DNA from: Stenocarpella maydis
Taxonomy: Eukaryota; Ascomycota; Sordariomycetes; Diaporthales; Diaporthaceae
Length of the DNA: 64,000 nt
Assembly: GCA_002270565.1 (NCBI GenBank)
Contig: NQMI01000113.1
Span: forward strand, 28,796-92,795
Reading direction: 5' to 3'
Below, piece after piece: positions 10,925 to 23,585 of this stretch (position 1 is its first letter; every line of letters starts with the position of its first letter). The notes beneath the pieces are model-generated. The model was not told the DNA's origin and ran no database searches. It saw nothing but the letters and a program-made list of their open reading frames with translations. The position numbers were made by a program, and so were the translations under genes.

Positions 10925-12179
10925 GTCTGCAGGCACTGTGGCGGGCACCGGGGACAGCGGTGCTAGTTGGCGTTTGGTCGAAGAGACGAGGGAGATGAGA
11001 CGCAGGTGCCAGTTGCGAGGCGCCAGACTGGTTTTGTGGCGCGGTGGGGTGCTGAATCAATGCGGCAGTGGAAACCGAAGCCGAGGCTGACGATGGAGCG
11101 GGAGCGGGAGCGGGAGCGGGAGCGGGCGTGGGCAGCCAGCAGGCCGGCTATGCAACTAATGGGTTATTCAGACGGATGTGACGGCCATGATCCAGCGCCG
11201 GCAGTATTGATGTCGATCTCGGGTGTGATGGGTGAAGCTGGGCTGAGGCTGAGGTCGCGAGGGCAGCATGCGGCCCGGCCACGGTCGTAATGCTGGGTGA
11301 GTGTAGTATATGATGCCGGGGCAGTGGTCGTGGGATTTCGTCGAAATGCGGGCGTAAATTACACAGCCTGCGGTAGCGTATGCACTCGTACGCATAAGGA
11401 TAGGTTCAGAGAAACATGGTGCGACGAGAGGCTCGATATCGTGGTTGAGAAAAGACGCTGGTTGGGAGACGGATTGGTTTTTTTTGGGGAGGGGCGGGGT
11501 CTGGTAAGCTGGCCCGGCTGACGTGACATGTCTTCGTCCTCTCTCGCGGCCCCACGGCAGAGCCCCAGGTGCAGCCCGAGAACATTCCTTGACCAAGCTC
11601 AATCCTGGCACATCTAAGCCAGCCAGGTATACCTACCACCTGTACTACACTACCTACCTAAGGTGGCGCACACAGACAGACAGACCTTAAATATACCTAG
11701 GTATGCTAGATATCTACCTAAGTACCCAGTACCATGGCGAGAGAAAAACACATCCGACAATTATTTAGATAGCAGAGCATCGTGTGATGCGTTCTAAGAA
11801 ATCGCGCCTATCCAGTTAATACTCCACCGTGCCGCCGTGTCTATAAATTGCGTGGCTTTTATAGTGTGTGCATACCAAAATCGTGGTGCCGCAGTTTCGC
11901 ACGCCCTGTCGTGAGGCTCGGCGCCCCTTTGGCCAGGGCTGGAGAGCACACAGGCCTGTACGCATCTGCCTGCTCTCAACAGGGTCGGAATTTAAAGGGC
12001 GAGGGTACGGTTGCAAGCTGAGGAGGGTGACTTGACCGTGTTCGCGTGGTTTGAGGCCTAGTGCTCTGCGGCGAGGCGTGCTCGCTGCACCGCATCCCAG
12101 ATCTACCTTGTTGCTCAAGCAGAAAGCCTGTCTCCCTCGGAGACGGCTGGTTTTCTCGCCCCAGGGGCCATCACAAGCC
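10925..12179. other. Intergenic, nothing coding
   Basis: Promoter side of the acyltransferase and 3' side of the RING protein gene. It contains a GGGAGC tandem array at about 11096-11128, a T-run/G-run tract at about 11479-11496, and a cluster of TACCTA/TAGGTA words around 11630-11730 including one perfect TACCTAGGTA at 11694. No gene recognised. Confidence 0.5.
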
Positions 12180-14431
12180 TCACTGCTTCCCCTTCCCCTT
12201 GCCTTTCCCCCTGCCGCGCCCTTTCTTCTCGGGCACACTGGCCTCCCCCTCCTCGAGCTCCTCGTGCGTGATCCTGCCCTCCTGCTCCATCTCCCTCAGC
12301 TTCTCCTGCCCCGAAATGAAGAGCGTCAGGTCGTGGTTCAGGTCCTTCTGCTCGGCAACTTCTTTGCTCAGTTCCTCATTCCGCGCCTTGCATGCCTCCA
12401 TCTCCCTGTTCACGTGCTGCACCTTCTCCAGCAGGCCCTCGTTGATCTTCTTCTCCTCCTGCAGTGACTGGCCAAGCTTTCTGGCGAGCTCGGTCGACCT
12501 GTCCCCCCGCCTACGCTCCCGCTCCAGGTCCCGCTCCAGCTGCGGCACCACCTCGCCCTTCAGCCTGCCGTGCTCCTCCTCGACGACCCGGAGCCTGCTC
12601 AGCGCCTCCGCTGCCCGCTCGGAAGCCGCCTCCGCCGCAGCAGACGCCTTCGCCGCCTTGTCCGCCGCCTTGCTGATCACCTCCTCGAAGTAGAGGCGCT
12701 GGCTCTCCAGCTGGCTGGACAGGAGATGAGTGTACTCCATGCCGATGTTGTCCAGCTTCGCGCGCGGCACCAGGTCCGCGTCAGGGCCTGCCTGACTGTC
12801 CCCGTCACGCGCCGCCATGTCGGTGCTCGGAAATTCGACCACCTTGCCCTCGCCCTTCTCACGGATCAGCCGGTGGACCCACATGTCGCCCGCGTAGTCC
12901 CAGACGTGCTGCGTCTCGAGCTCGAGGCTGAAGCAGTGTGCCGTTTCCTTCCAGTGTTCCTTGGCGTGCCCGCCCTTGTATCGGCCACACCCGACGTTGC
13001 CGCAAATCAGGCATATCCACAAGTCGTCGGTGGTGTCGCACGTGACGCAGATGTTCGATATCCCGTGGCCGAAGGGGTGCGAGTATGGGTCGCCGGGGTC
13101 TGCCGACTGCGGAGCCGGGTTCGTGGCCCTGCATACGGGACAGCCGGACCCCTTCCACGACTGGAGGCAGGTGCAGTGGAAGATGTGCTGGCACGGGATG
13201 GTAATCAGCCCCGAGGTCTCGTCCATGCGCTCGAGGCACACCGTGCACGTAGGGAGCTCGACCAGGTCGGGGGTCGGGGGTGGGAAGGGCTTGAGCGAGC
13301 TGAGGTGGCCGACTGCGGAGCCCTTAGAAGAGCTTGCTTGCGGTTGGGACGGGGCCTCGATCGTGATGGATTTGATGAAGGTGACGTGACATGTGCCCTC
13401 CTCCTACAGGCGGCGTCAGTAATGTTGGTTGCACAAGGTCGGGACCTGGTCGTCGAGGCCAAACCCACCCGCATGGGACCGAACGTCTTGCCGTCGAATT
13501 CCCTCTTCCACGCCTCGGCGGACTCGTGGTCTCGGCACTTGATCAAGACCATATAAGTGCCCAGGGCACTGGTCATGAGCATGCGATAGTGTTCCACCTG
13601 CGCCATCCACCCACTTCCCACAAAGTTCAGAAACCCGATAGGTGACAGGTACCCGGGGACGGCAGGGATACAGAGAATGGTGCCGTCGCCGCCGCTCAGG
13701 CTTTCGGTTGATGTGCTGCTGCTCACAGCCGCCGGGCCGTGGGGCTCGCGGTAGAGGTGCACCACCCCCCAGCCAGCCTCGGTCTTCCCGGCGAGGGCAA
13801 CAAATTCGCCCTTGGTGTCCGTCCCTGGCCCTCCAAGATTCGGGCCCAGCGTGGCAGCTGGGGAGGGGTGAGCACTGCCTGCCATGGCGGGACCAGACTG
13901 CTCGGAGCTTTGGCCCTGAAGCCCGCCGGGGATGTCGAAGCTTTCTATCCTGATGGGCCCGAAACGCCAGTCTCTGGCAGCTGACTGAGGCCCGATCCCG
14001 GCAAGGTGGCCAGGGGCCGGAAAGCTCGCCGACCAGTCCCTGCGCCTGGCCGTGTCAAGCAGCTCGGTATTACCGCCGCCGCCGGCGCCGCCGGCGCCGC
14101 CGGCTGGTGGACGGATGGGCCTCGAGGGGCCGCAGTCGATCACTCGGGCAGGGGTCGGTCGGAGAAAGCGGCGGTCCTCTGGAGGCAGGTACTGTGCGAG
14201 CTGGTCGGTGCTTTTCTGCTTCTCGCGCCTTTTCAAGGAGGCGGAGACGGCGGTGTGATCGCGGAGATCGGGGTGGGACGGGAGGATGTCGAAGATGCTA
14301 CTCCCTGGTTCCGGCTGCCAGATGGGTCTGCCCGAGGCGCCGCTGCGTGAGTCGGCGGGGGTGGGATTGGTCGACAAAGGGTCGGGGCTTGGGTAGAGCT
14401 CGAGCTTGAGATGGTATGAATAGGAACGCAT
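12180..14431 (-). CDS. BRAP2/Etp1-type RING and UBP zinc-finger protein
   Basis: Fungal homologue of BRCA1-associated protein 2 (yeast Etp1), a cytosolic RING E3-type protein that binds ubiquitin. Exons 14431-13469 and 13403-12180 with a 65 bp intron (GTGGGT...TGTAG) give about 728 residues. Domain order is the family's: N-terminal MRSYSYHLKLELYPSPD; BRAP2 (RRM-like) domain around residues 245-345, crossing the intron, ending in CHVTFIKSITIEAP; RING starting CTVCLERMDE with CQHIFHCTC and CPVC (about 374-413); UBP-type zinc finger with CVTCDTTDDLWICLICGNVGC (about 435-500, His-rich half HAKEHWKETAHC); long coiled coil of E/R/L heptads (about 560-690); and a Lys/Gly-rich basic tail. The ATG at 14431 matches the conserved family start. 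By analogy it acts in ubiquitin signalling and, in yeast, the ethanol-stress response; that role is not tested here. Confidence 0.95.
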
Positions 14432-15171
14432 GCTCCGTCCGCGCTAGGAGTGCAAATTGATCTCGCTGGGGAAAGGACCGCGATGGCGTGTCGTCATGAC
14501 GTTTCTCGAGGATTTCTTTTTTCTTGGGTGGGGCGGGGCGGTNGGGGGGGGGGGGGGGGGGAAGCGCACAGCGTGTTCTCAGGGTGGCAGGGACTGTCTC
14601 GTTAGACAGAGACAAGGCGAGGAGGCAAAGTGGGATTGAGTCATCGTGTGGCGGCCTGGGGGTTTAAGGAGGGCAAGGGACAGCGGCCTGACGCGACCTG
14701 CTACGGAGCACGTGATGGCTGGAAGTTTCCAGCTGGCGCGGTTCTTGACGAAGTAACCAGCGCCACGACAAGGGGCGGAGCTTACACAAACGAGCAGTGT
14801 TGATGGGATGGCATGGACTGGGTACGGTCTCCTTCCCCGGTCGGAGATCTACTGGTTCACATGTGACGCTTGTCTCGCAGCCCACACGGGCGCGTTAGCA
14901 GACATCTCGAGAAAGCTGTAATGACTGGGAACGTTCCTTGGTTTTCTTGTCAAAGGGAAAATTTAAAAAAGGTGGAGGCTTGAATGAAGTCTGGTATTTG
15001 CTTGCGTCTCAATGTGGGGGTGGGGTTACGCCTGCCCTGCTAAACCATGAACGACGACGAGAGAAGCGCTGGCCGCCCGACCCAAAGACAAGTCCATCCA
15101 CGGCCCGCCCGCCAACAACGCGCTGTTCTGACAGAGAATTGCGCCTGTTCTTCCCGAGTCACGCCTCGGCC
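14432..15171. other. Intergenic with ambiguous base in a G-run
   Basis: Promoter side of the RING gene. A G-rich tract at about 14525-14562 holds the single N at 14543, so its length is uncertain. Nothing coding recognised. Confidence 0.5.
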
Positions 15172-15800
<629 letters not shown>

Positions 15801-17920
15801 GATGGGATGGCAAAAACGGCTGTGCTTTTCGGTTGCTGGAAGGAGGAGGCAAAGGAGGCGGCGCAGGCAGGAATCCGGCAGACGGACGACGGTGGAAAGC
15901 GGAGGAATGGAGCGAGCCCCTGCCACTGTGCTGCACTGCACTGCACTCAGCACCTGCGGTTCTGGTGCCTTAAAGTGGTGGGGGTGGGGAAGCCTGTACC
16001 AGGCAGGCACATGCAGCTTGAGATAAAGCGAAGGGCGGGGCCAATCAGGAGGCGCGAGTCTCGCCGTCGTGCGTGATTCATCAGCAGGTGGCGGGCCATG
16101 TATCAGCCATCTATTAGGCCTACCTAGGTCGGTACATACTTAAGTAGTAATCTAGAAGAAGCCTTGGGGGTTCCTATAGGTATCTAGAAGGTGCTAGTTG
16201 CCTCGAGCTGCTTCCTATGCAGGCAGCTGTCTCGCAGACTGCCAAACTGCCAGAACAAGCAAACGAGACGGGCCCAACACACATTGCGTCACCGGCTCTC
16301 CGTCCCATGGCTAGCTGCCTTGTTATAGACGTACGGTATTACCTGAGCTACCTAGGTACTTGCCAAACGCTCCAAGGAGCACCCGAGAATCACTTGCCCT
16401 GGAAGCCCACGTGAGCACATGTGGGGGGGGGGGAGGTGGACATCTGGAGGGGGTGACGGTGGGGATAACAGCGCCCAGTTCTCCGGCAAACCCGACCGAC
16501 GTCACAAGGGACATCTCCAAGCTCAGCAGGTAATATATATACTACCTCCCCAGGTAGGTTGGTAGATGGTAATAAACAACATTAAACGTCGGCAGCCGCC
16601 GCCTTCCCCAAGAGATACCCGTCCTCCCGATGCTTACTGATCTGCATGCAGCAAAGTACCTGCCTCGGTACCTAGGTAATAAAGTTGATGGCCCCGAGCG
16701 TGACGGGGTGCATGCTCTGTTGTCCTTCCTGACGTGATGGCTGGGCGGGACCACTACTAACACCACTAACCAGCGTTGTCAACAACCATCGTCATCAATC
16801 ATCACGGTTAACATCACAAGTAAAGAGTACCTAACCTACCCATGAGCCAGCCCATGAATCAATCGCCTCTTCGCCCTCACCACTGCGACCATACTACCTA
16901 GCCAAACCGGGGCCTTGGCTGCGAGTCGTCCGTCCTGCACGCGTGCTGCACGTCACCCAGAACGGCCGACCGTCACGTCTGCGCCCAGCAGGCGGTGAGC
17001 CTGAGCCCGAGCCCGAGCCCGAGCCCGAGCCCATCGAGCCACCGCCAAGAAGGGATAGATACGTTACGCCCGCTCCTAGCCTGTCCCTGCCGGCCCTCGT
17101 CTTGACTTACCCAACCCCCCAAGTCGCGTGCAGCAGCACCGGGGCTTATTTGCTTCTGCTGTCTCCGTCTTGCAAGCCTGTAGAAAATACTCTTATTGCT
17201 CTCTAGTAGATAGGTACACTTCATCTTGTGCATCGGACCAAACGTGCTGCTGTCCCGCGAGGGACCAGCCACAGCCCTTACTGCGCAGAGGAAGCCGCGA
17301 GGGTGAGAAGTGTACTGTGCTCTAGAAATAATATTGCAATCATGTCGTTCGAGGCACACGGCCTGTCATAACGAACGCCTTTTTTTACCGCCCCTCTTCC
17401 CTTTTCCCCCTCCTATGCTGCTGTGCACATATCTATGCCGTTCGAGGTCGCGCCAACAAGCCCTTCCTCTTCATCATCAAGTTTTGATCCGACCCCCCAT
17501 TGGGCCAAGAACAGAGATTCAGTCGTACAAAGTCGTTTGTGTCGTCAAGTGGTCGTAAGCGTGTGCTTCCGGCGCGTGAGCTGAGCGTCATGTCGTCGCA
17601 ATTGTGGCGGTGACCGGCCGAGTTAAAAAAAAAAAAAAAGGAAAAAAAGGAAAAAAAGGGAATGGCACAAAATTCAAGTAAATCAGCAATAAATCGCAGA
17701 AACGCCCTCGCTTGCAATGCCCAACAGTAACATGAAACCACCCAACCACCTCAAGGCCAAGGAGAAAAAGAGGCGCCCCGCCGCCCCACCAAGAACTTAT
17801 ACCCCGTCACAGCTTATACGCAAAAGACATAGCTTGCGCGGTCTTCCTTTTTTTTTGTATTTGTTTTTGTTGATTCCCTTTTCTTTGTTTTGGGGGGGGG
17901 GGGCAAAGCACCGAGACCGC
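15801..17920. other. Intergenic, low-complexity
   Basis: Between the polyubiquitin promoter and the 3' end of the Zn2Cys6 gene. Contains three TACCTAGGT words (16121, 16350, 16669), a CCGAGC tandem array at about 16998-17033, A-runs at about 17625-17660 and T/G-runs at about 17848-17902. No gene recognised on either strand. Confidence 0.5.
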
Positions 17921-20566
17921 CTAGTTGGAACGAATGACAAGCTTGGAAAGGAATTTGTTTGACAAGGAGTCAAAATCATCCCGGTCAAACTTAGTATCTG
18001 GTCGTGTTCTCAGATACGCCTCTGCGACTAACATTAGCGGCCGCGCTGAGGTGATATTGGTGGGGGGGGCTGTGAACTTACCATGCTTCATAACATGCTG
18101 TCGGACTTCGGTCATGGCCTCACAGACTGCTTGGTTGTTATTAAGCAGTTGGCCGTGTCTCCTCGTGTCCCACTCGGTGAAGGCAGGCAGCTTCTGGGAG
18201 ATGGCGTGGAAGAGGCCGACGATGACGCCAACGGGGATGGTCTCCATATCGCTGCAGAACTTGTTGACAGCAACGGGGTCAGGCACACGGTAGTGGCAGT
18301 CAAACTGCATCTCCTCCCACACAGCCAGGAGTATGGACGCCAGCATGAATATCGTGGGCCAGTTCTTGAGACGATCTCCACTGTAGACGCTCGAGTAGAG
18401 TGCCGATAGCTCCTCCAGGATGTCCTTCTGCAGGTCTCGCCACATGTCGGCCATGGCACACTTTATCTGGAAGTTGATCATGACAGGCGCGACGACCTTG
18501 CCGAAGTACTTGGAGTCCTCGTCATCAATGGTGCCGTCCAGCTGCTCCTCGGAGCCCTGCTGCTCGACCATCGTGATGTGCAGCGTCAGGTTGTAGGCCA
18601 GCACAAGCTTGAGCGCCTTGCGGATGACTGGCATCCTCTCCTTCATGTAGAAGCGATGAGCAGTCTTGAGGATTTCGGTGATGAAGGGTGTGCCCTCAAA
18701 ATGGTCATCGATGAATGTCTCAAAGGACTGGTCAATGTGCTTGTCGAGGTACTCGGACAGCGCCTCCATGGACACGCCATCCCGCCCAACATCCAACTTC
18801 TCGGTCCTTATCTCAAAGTCTATCGGCTCCTGGTCCTCAAGATGAGACTCAACCCAGTCGACCTGGAAGCAGCTCTCGTCGGCAACGAAGACTTCACGGA
18901 CCATGACGGGAAGGCAGAAGCCGTAGCCGTGAGTGATCCACATCAATGTCTCCTTTTGTGCAAAGCCCTTGACGTTGTAGACGGACACTCCGCGGTCAAG
19001 GTGCCGCTCGTAGTCGGCCTTCCAATCCTTCATGAAGAAGCCGATGTCCTTGATATCAATACGGGTGCAAGGCACCTGCCAGAGGCGGGCATGTGAAGGC
19101 TGGCACCCAGCGCAAGGCTCTCCCTTATCGCAGGTCTTCTTGAGGAACTTGCACCGCAGGCAGGCCCGCAGCTTCCTGATTTCGCTCGCCTGCTTGCGCT
19201 GTTCGGGCAGCAGAGGGCCCCTACGCCTGCCCACCTTCTTCTCGCCACTTCCGTCCTTCTTGCCGTTCGACGTCCTCCGAATGACGGCCTTTGCTTGGCT
19301 TGGCTTGGCGATGGGGCTCTTCCTGGGGGCTGTGCTTCTCCTGGCTGGCGGCGAGACAGAAGAAGGCTGACCGCTGGTTGAGCCAACCCCGGAGCCATTG
19401 GACGGGCTCGACCGACTGCTGGGCGTGGTCTTGATGGGGACCGGGGCGACTGCAGCAGCGGGGCTGATCAGGTCATGCGAATGATGGTGGTGGCCGTCCC
19501 CGTGGAAACAGTTGCGGTGGTTGTTGTTCTCGGCGTACGAGTCAGAACCGGGCGAGAAAGGCGAGTAGGGGAAGGGCACCTCCTCATAACTGCCAAATTC
19601 CAGCGAGGTTCCGTCTGACTGAGAAGAGTCGGAGTTGGTCCGCAAGTGAAGCGTTTGCCCCGGGTTGAAGACATTCTGGGCCTGTTGGGTCTGGGAGAAG
19701 GAGTCAAAGTTGGGGTGATACATGTCGACCATGGCCCATCCATTGTCGCTTCCAGAACCAAGGGACAAGACCTCGAGGTAAGTGCCGGTGGGCGAGTTGC
19801 TGCCCATGCTGCCCACCCGCGGGAGGCCATCCGCGTGCATGTGCATGGCTGCCTCGAAATCCTGCCAGTTGGCCATGCCCGTGCTCATGTTGGTGGTGCC
19901 CATGTCCCACGGCATGGCCTGGGCGCCCTCCTCGACGGGAGACATCTGGAAAGTGGACGGGTCCGCCTGCTGCATACTGGTGCCCAGCGCGGCTTGTGTG
20001 TTCGCGGGGAGATACCCAATAGGCGAAGGCTGCAGGTTCGCCAGGAAGGGGTTGAAGCTGATCATAGCCGACGAGTCCTGGATGAAGTTGGATAGGTCCT
20101 GCGGCTGGTGCTGGTGCTGCATCTGCTGCTGCTGAAAGGTCCAGTCCGCAATCATAGGCGGTGCGTGTGGGAGAGCAGCGGTGGTGTAAGGGGCCTGGGG
20201 CGACAGCTGCTGTTGATGAGGGCTTGACGCAGTCGAGCTGTGATGGCCTATGGGGGACTGCCCGTGCGGGGATTGTGCCTGCTGCTCTTCTGGAGACGAG
20301 ACGGCGACTGTGTGGTTGTTGGGGGAGTGCATTGAGACGGGAGACACGCCCGCGGTGGCGGCGGCCATATCCAAAGGCATCTGCCAGTTCCCAGAGGGGC
20401 TCTGCCGGCTGTGCTGCTGGACCATGGCGGTCGACGTGGTGGCCGGTATCGAGTTCTGCGAGACCCCGGTGGTAGTGAAGGCTGCGAATCGTTCCCGCGG
20501 GTCGTACCCGAGCTGTTCCAGCAAGGCAGCCTCTCCAGCCTGGCCGGCGCTGAAATCAAACGTCAT
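17921..20566 (-). CDS. Zn2Cys6 transcription factor, unusual cysteine spacing
   Basis: Nuclear fungal-type DNA-binding regulator, about 881 residues unspliced or 863 with the likely intron removed. The N-terminal half is disordered, rich in Gln, Ser, Pro and His (QQQQMQHQHQPQ, HHHHSHD) and looks like a transactivation region. A basic stretch (KKVGRRRGPLLPEQRKQ) precedes the cluster, starting near residue 467: C-x2-C-x6-C-x5-C-x2-C-x11-C (CLRCKFLKKTC, then DKGEPCAGC). The last loop is longer than the usual 6-9. The remaining 400 residues are a helical domain with no named family to me. A probable 54 bp intron at 18028-18081 (perfect GTAAGT donor, TTAG acceptor) would join MKH to VAEAYLRTRPDT; being 3n without a stop, retention is also readable. 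The start is the ATG at 20566, since the frame upstream begins only at TTG. Targets unknown. Confidence 0.85.
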   Translation of the reverse strand: MTFDFSAGQAGEAALLEQLGYDPRERFAAFTTTGVSQNSIPATTSTAMVQQHSRQSPSGNWQMPLDMAAATAGVSPVSMHSPNNHTVAVSSPEEQQAQSPHGQSPIGHHSSTASSPHQQQLSPQAPYTTAALPHAPPMIADWTFQQQQMQHQHQPQDLSNFIQDSSAMISFNPFLANLQPSPIGYLPANTQAALGTSMQQADPSTFQMSPVEEGAQAMPWDMGTTNMSTGMANWQDFEAAMHMHADGLPRVGSMGSNSPTGTYLEVLSLGSGSDNGWAMVDMYHPNFDSFSQTQQAQNVFNPGQTLHLRTNSDSSQSDGTSLEFGSYEEVPFPYSPFSPGSDSYAENNNHRNCFHGDGHHHHSHDLISPAAAVAPVPIKTTPSSRSSPSNGSGVGSTSGQPSSVSPPARRSTAPRKSPIAKPSQAKAVIRRTSNGKKDGSGEKKVGRRRGPLLPEQRKQASEIRKLRACLRCKFLKKTCDKGEPCAGCQPSHARLWQVPCTRIDIKDIGFFMKDWKADYERHLDRGVSVYNVKGFAQKETLMWITHGYGFCLPVMVREVFVADESCFQVDWVESHLEDQEPIDFEIRTEKLDVGRDGVSMEALSEYLDKHIDQSFETFIDDHFEGTPFITEILKTAHRFYMKERMPVIRKALKLVLAYNLTLHITMVEQQGSEEQLDGTIDDEDSKYFGKVVAPVMINFQIKCAMADMWRDLQKDILEELSALYSSVYSGDRLKNWPTIFMLASILLAVWEEMQFDCHYRVPDPVAVNKFCSDMETIPVGVIVGLFHAISQKLPAFTEWDTRRHGQLLNNNQAVCEAMTEVRQHVMKHGKFTAPPTNITSARPLMLVAEAYLRTRPDTKFDRDDFDSLSNKFLSKLVIRSN

Positions 20567-23524
20567 GGCTGCCCGAGTTGAGGAGTCAACGCAGGGCAAG
20601 GGGGAAAGAGAGCAGAAGGGCTGGAGGAAGGGAAACTGCGATGCTCGATAGTATTGTACTGCGATGTGCTGCGAGCGTGGTCAGGACACCGCTCTTTCAA
20701 GGCCTCTAGGAGAGACCGAAGAGATGTCAGAGAAAGGTCATGAGCTGCGGCGAGCAACCGTTGACCTGGACCTGGACCTGGGCGGAAGGAGGGATTAAAG
20801 CAGAGCGGCTAAGGTGGGAGAAACTCTGTAGACCCCGGATGGATGGGGAGAGAGAGGGGGAGGGAGGAGGCACAGAGGAGGCTTGGGAGTGAGAGGGATC
20901 TCTCAAGTCAAGGTTGCGCTGTTCTTGTCTGTCGACGTCAACAATGCCGAGCTCTACGCAATGTGCGATGTCTTCGGTCTTTGTTGGTAGGGTTGTGTAA
21001 AAGAGCAAGACAACGTGACAGAGGAGGGAGAAAAAAAGAGAGACCAGGACAGAAGATGGAGCCGAGGAGGCCAGAACAAGACTGATTCTCTTCCTCGCGT
21101 CCCCTCCCTGCTGCAGTGTTGCCGTCTCTGCGTCTTGCGTCTGCGCCTGCGTCTGTTGTGGTTCGTTCTGGCGCTGGTCTCTGTTGCAATGGGGACGCTC
21201 AAGTCCCGCACATCACTCTCGTCTCTGGTCGTTGAAGAAGCGGTGAGCATGCAGCACTAGTAGCACGGCCAATCCCAGCCTCGACATGAATCAGACAAGG
21301 GTGTCGTCTCCACAGCTTCGAGAAAGTCTCTTCTGGCGTCCTCTGGGGCAGAAGGGACTTTGGGCCACCTTTGCCGGGGTCTGCTGGTCCCAGCGACAGG
21401 CTGATTGGAGCCCGTTGCAGGGCCCAGAGTCCGGCCTGCTCCTCATCCAGACTGACTGTACATAGTAGTAGCGTACCTAGGCAGCTAGGTAGGATATTAT
21501 GTGGTATGTACCGGCGTATACGACCTTGGTTCCCGGCTCCACCCAAAATCGGAGGCCGGAACACCCACAGCACCAAGCCACGTACGGATCCGTGGAGCGC
21601 GGAGAGGAACATCGCGGGTAGCCTCTTCGCACTGTCCCCGAGACCTTTGCATGCCCTGCCTCCTCTGTTGCTTTCCTCACCTGGTCCGCTCTCGACACCA
21701 CGACGAGCAGGCAGGCAGGGCCCAACTTGGATTTTCAGAGTGTGCTGCCTGCCCGCCGAAACAGGACTCGAGCAGCATGAACATGTCAACATTCCACCCG
21801 CCGGTCATGTGAGCCAGCGGACCAGGTCTTCTGAAACCCCAACGAAGACCTTTTGTTGGAGACTTGGCGAGGTTGCAGAGATGGTGAGTTGGCCCAGCCA
21901 CATGTGTGTACATAGTAGCCCACAGCAATGGCATGCACGTACAGAGTTGGCAGCAGACCACAGAATATCTCGTTTTTCAGGCTGCCCACCAGGGTCCTCC
22001 TCATGGGCGATGGACGTGGGTTCATGGTCTCTGGTCTTAGTAATGCTGCCATCCCACCTGCGTTGATAGTGCTGATCCTGTGAGACACTGTCGGCGCAAC
22101 CCAAAGCAGAAGCTGGCCGTCTCGCAATCTGTTGCCACCCTGTGACACCGTGCGGCGAGTATGAGGGTGGAGGTGATTGCACAAGGCACACGAGAACCAT
22201 ATCGGGACCTCGAGAGGGAATGACCGGTGTTGGTTAAGGTCTGACACTGACGAACTCAGATCGGGGCGGCATCCGATGCCAGCAGATAGATCAGTTGACG
22301 ATGGCGGGATTGTGCAGAGGCGGCGATAATGTTTACAACGCTGGATACGACGTACACGCACGGATGGGCTGGCTTGTTGGCGGCATGGTCCAAGTACTGT
22401 GTACTCCGCAAAGCCGCCCGCTGACAACCCGCGCTTCTCCGTGACTGCCCACGATCCGCCCTCGCCCGACAGGACTCGTGACAAGCATGCCCGTGCTCTC
22501 GGAAGACGTTTATCGCAGCATCGCTGCGTCAGAAATACTGCTCAAGTGGTGAATGTGCGCGTCTCAAGCCGCTTCCATTCTCGTTGCTGGTTGAGAGCTC
22601 CACAGAATGGAGAGGACAAAACAGGCCATGCGGGTTCTTGCTTCGCGCGAGTCTCCGTCCGAGAGTGGACTTGTGGGGTGAAGCATCGTGTTGGCCTGCT
22701 CCTGCAGAAAGTTGACACAATGGGTATTGCGATACTGGCAAGCCGGTAAGCACCCGTGGAGCCAGCCCACCCTCACACAAATCCAGTCGTCCATGGCTCC
22801 GAGGCTGCGTCGGGCGTCGTGAGCAGTACCGTGCTTAGACGGCAGGTAACGTAAGTACCTTATTGCATGCATAGCAGATGTGTCCGCACAGAAGAGGTAG
22901 CGCAGCAGGGACCTCTTCGAACAGTCCCCGCCCAAAGACTGGGAGGCAACGCGCAAGTAGCGACACAGTGAGAGAGCTGGCCACGATAGGTACAGACGGC
23001 AAGTCTCGGGTGTATGGTAGTGTCATCGCATCGTATCATTGCTCAGTCCAGATTGGCCTGCTGGCCTGCTGGCCTGCATGGCAACCATGACGGTCCGTCT
23101 TGCTTGATGAGTGGCCAAAAGCCTGGACACGCATGCTGCGTGGCAGCTATTCGTTGGACGGCGACGGCAAGCCCTGCAGCCCCTGCAAGCCGCCAGCCAT
23201 CCTACATACACCTAATTCTTCCCCACGCCCACCCACGCCCACGACGCTGCCCGTACACCACACTAGTGTACACAACCATACCAGCCCACAACAGGTAAGC
23301 CCACAACAGGTAAAACCCCGTGCGCATCACCGTGCCGTGGGTTGGCGTCCAGACGGCTCTCAGAAAAGGTCCAGGGTCAAACAACCCTGACCCACGTCCC
23401 CTTATTAAGTCCAGCAAGGACCCTGCTTCGGACTCCTCTCTCCCCCTCTTCCCTGGCGTTGGGGGAGGGGGGTTTCCACCCCGAGAGCTTGAGAGGGGCA
23501 ACGAGGCGTTACTGTGTGTGTGTT

Positions 23525-23585
<61 letters not shown>

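Noticed and set aside
21371..22066. Open frame of 231 residues on the plus strand, with a 232-residue frame opposite
   Set aside because: Mutually overlapping frames on both strands with no domain, signal peptide or splice structure.
23512..23582. Possible telomeric or centromeric repeat
   Set aside because: Plain GT dinucleotide repeat, not TTAGGG, and flanked by unique sequence.
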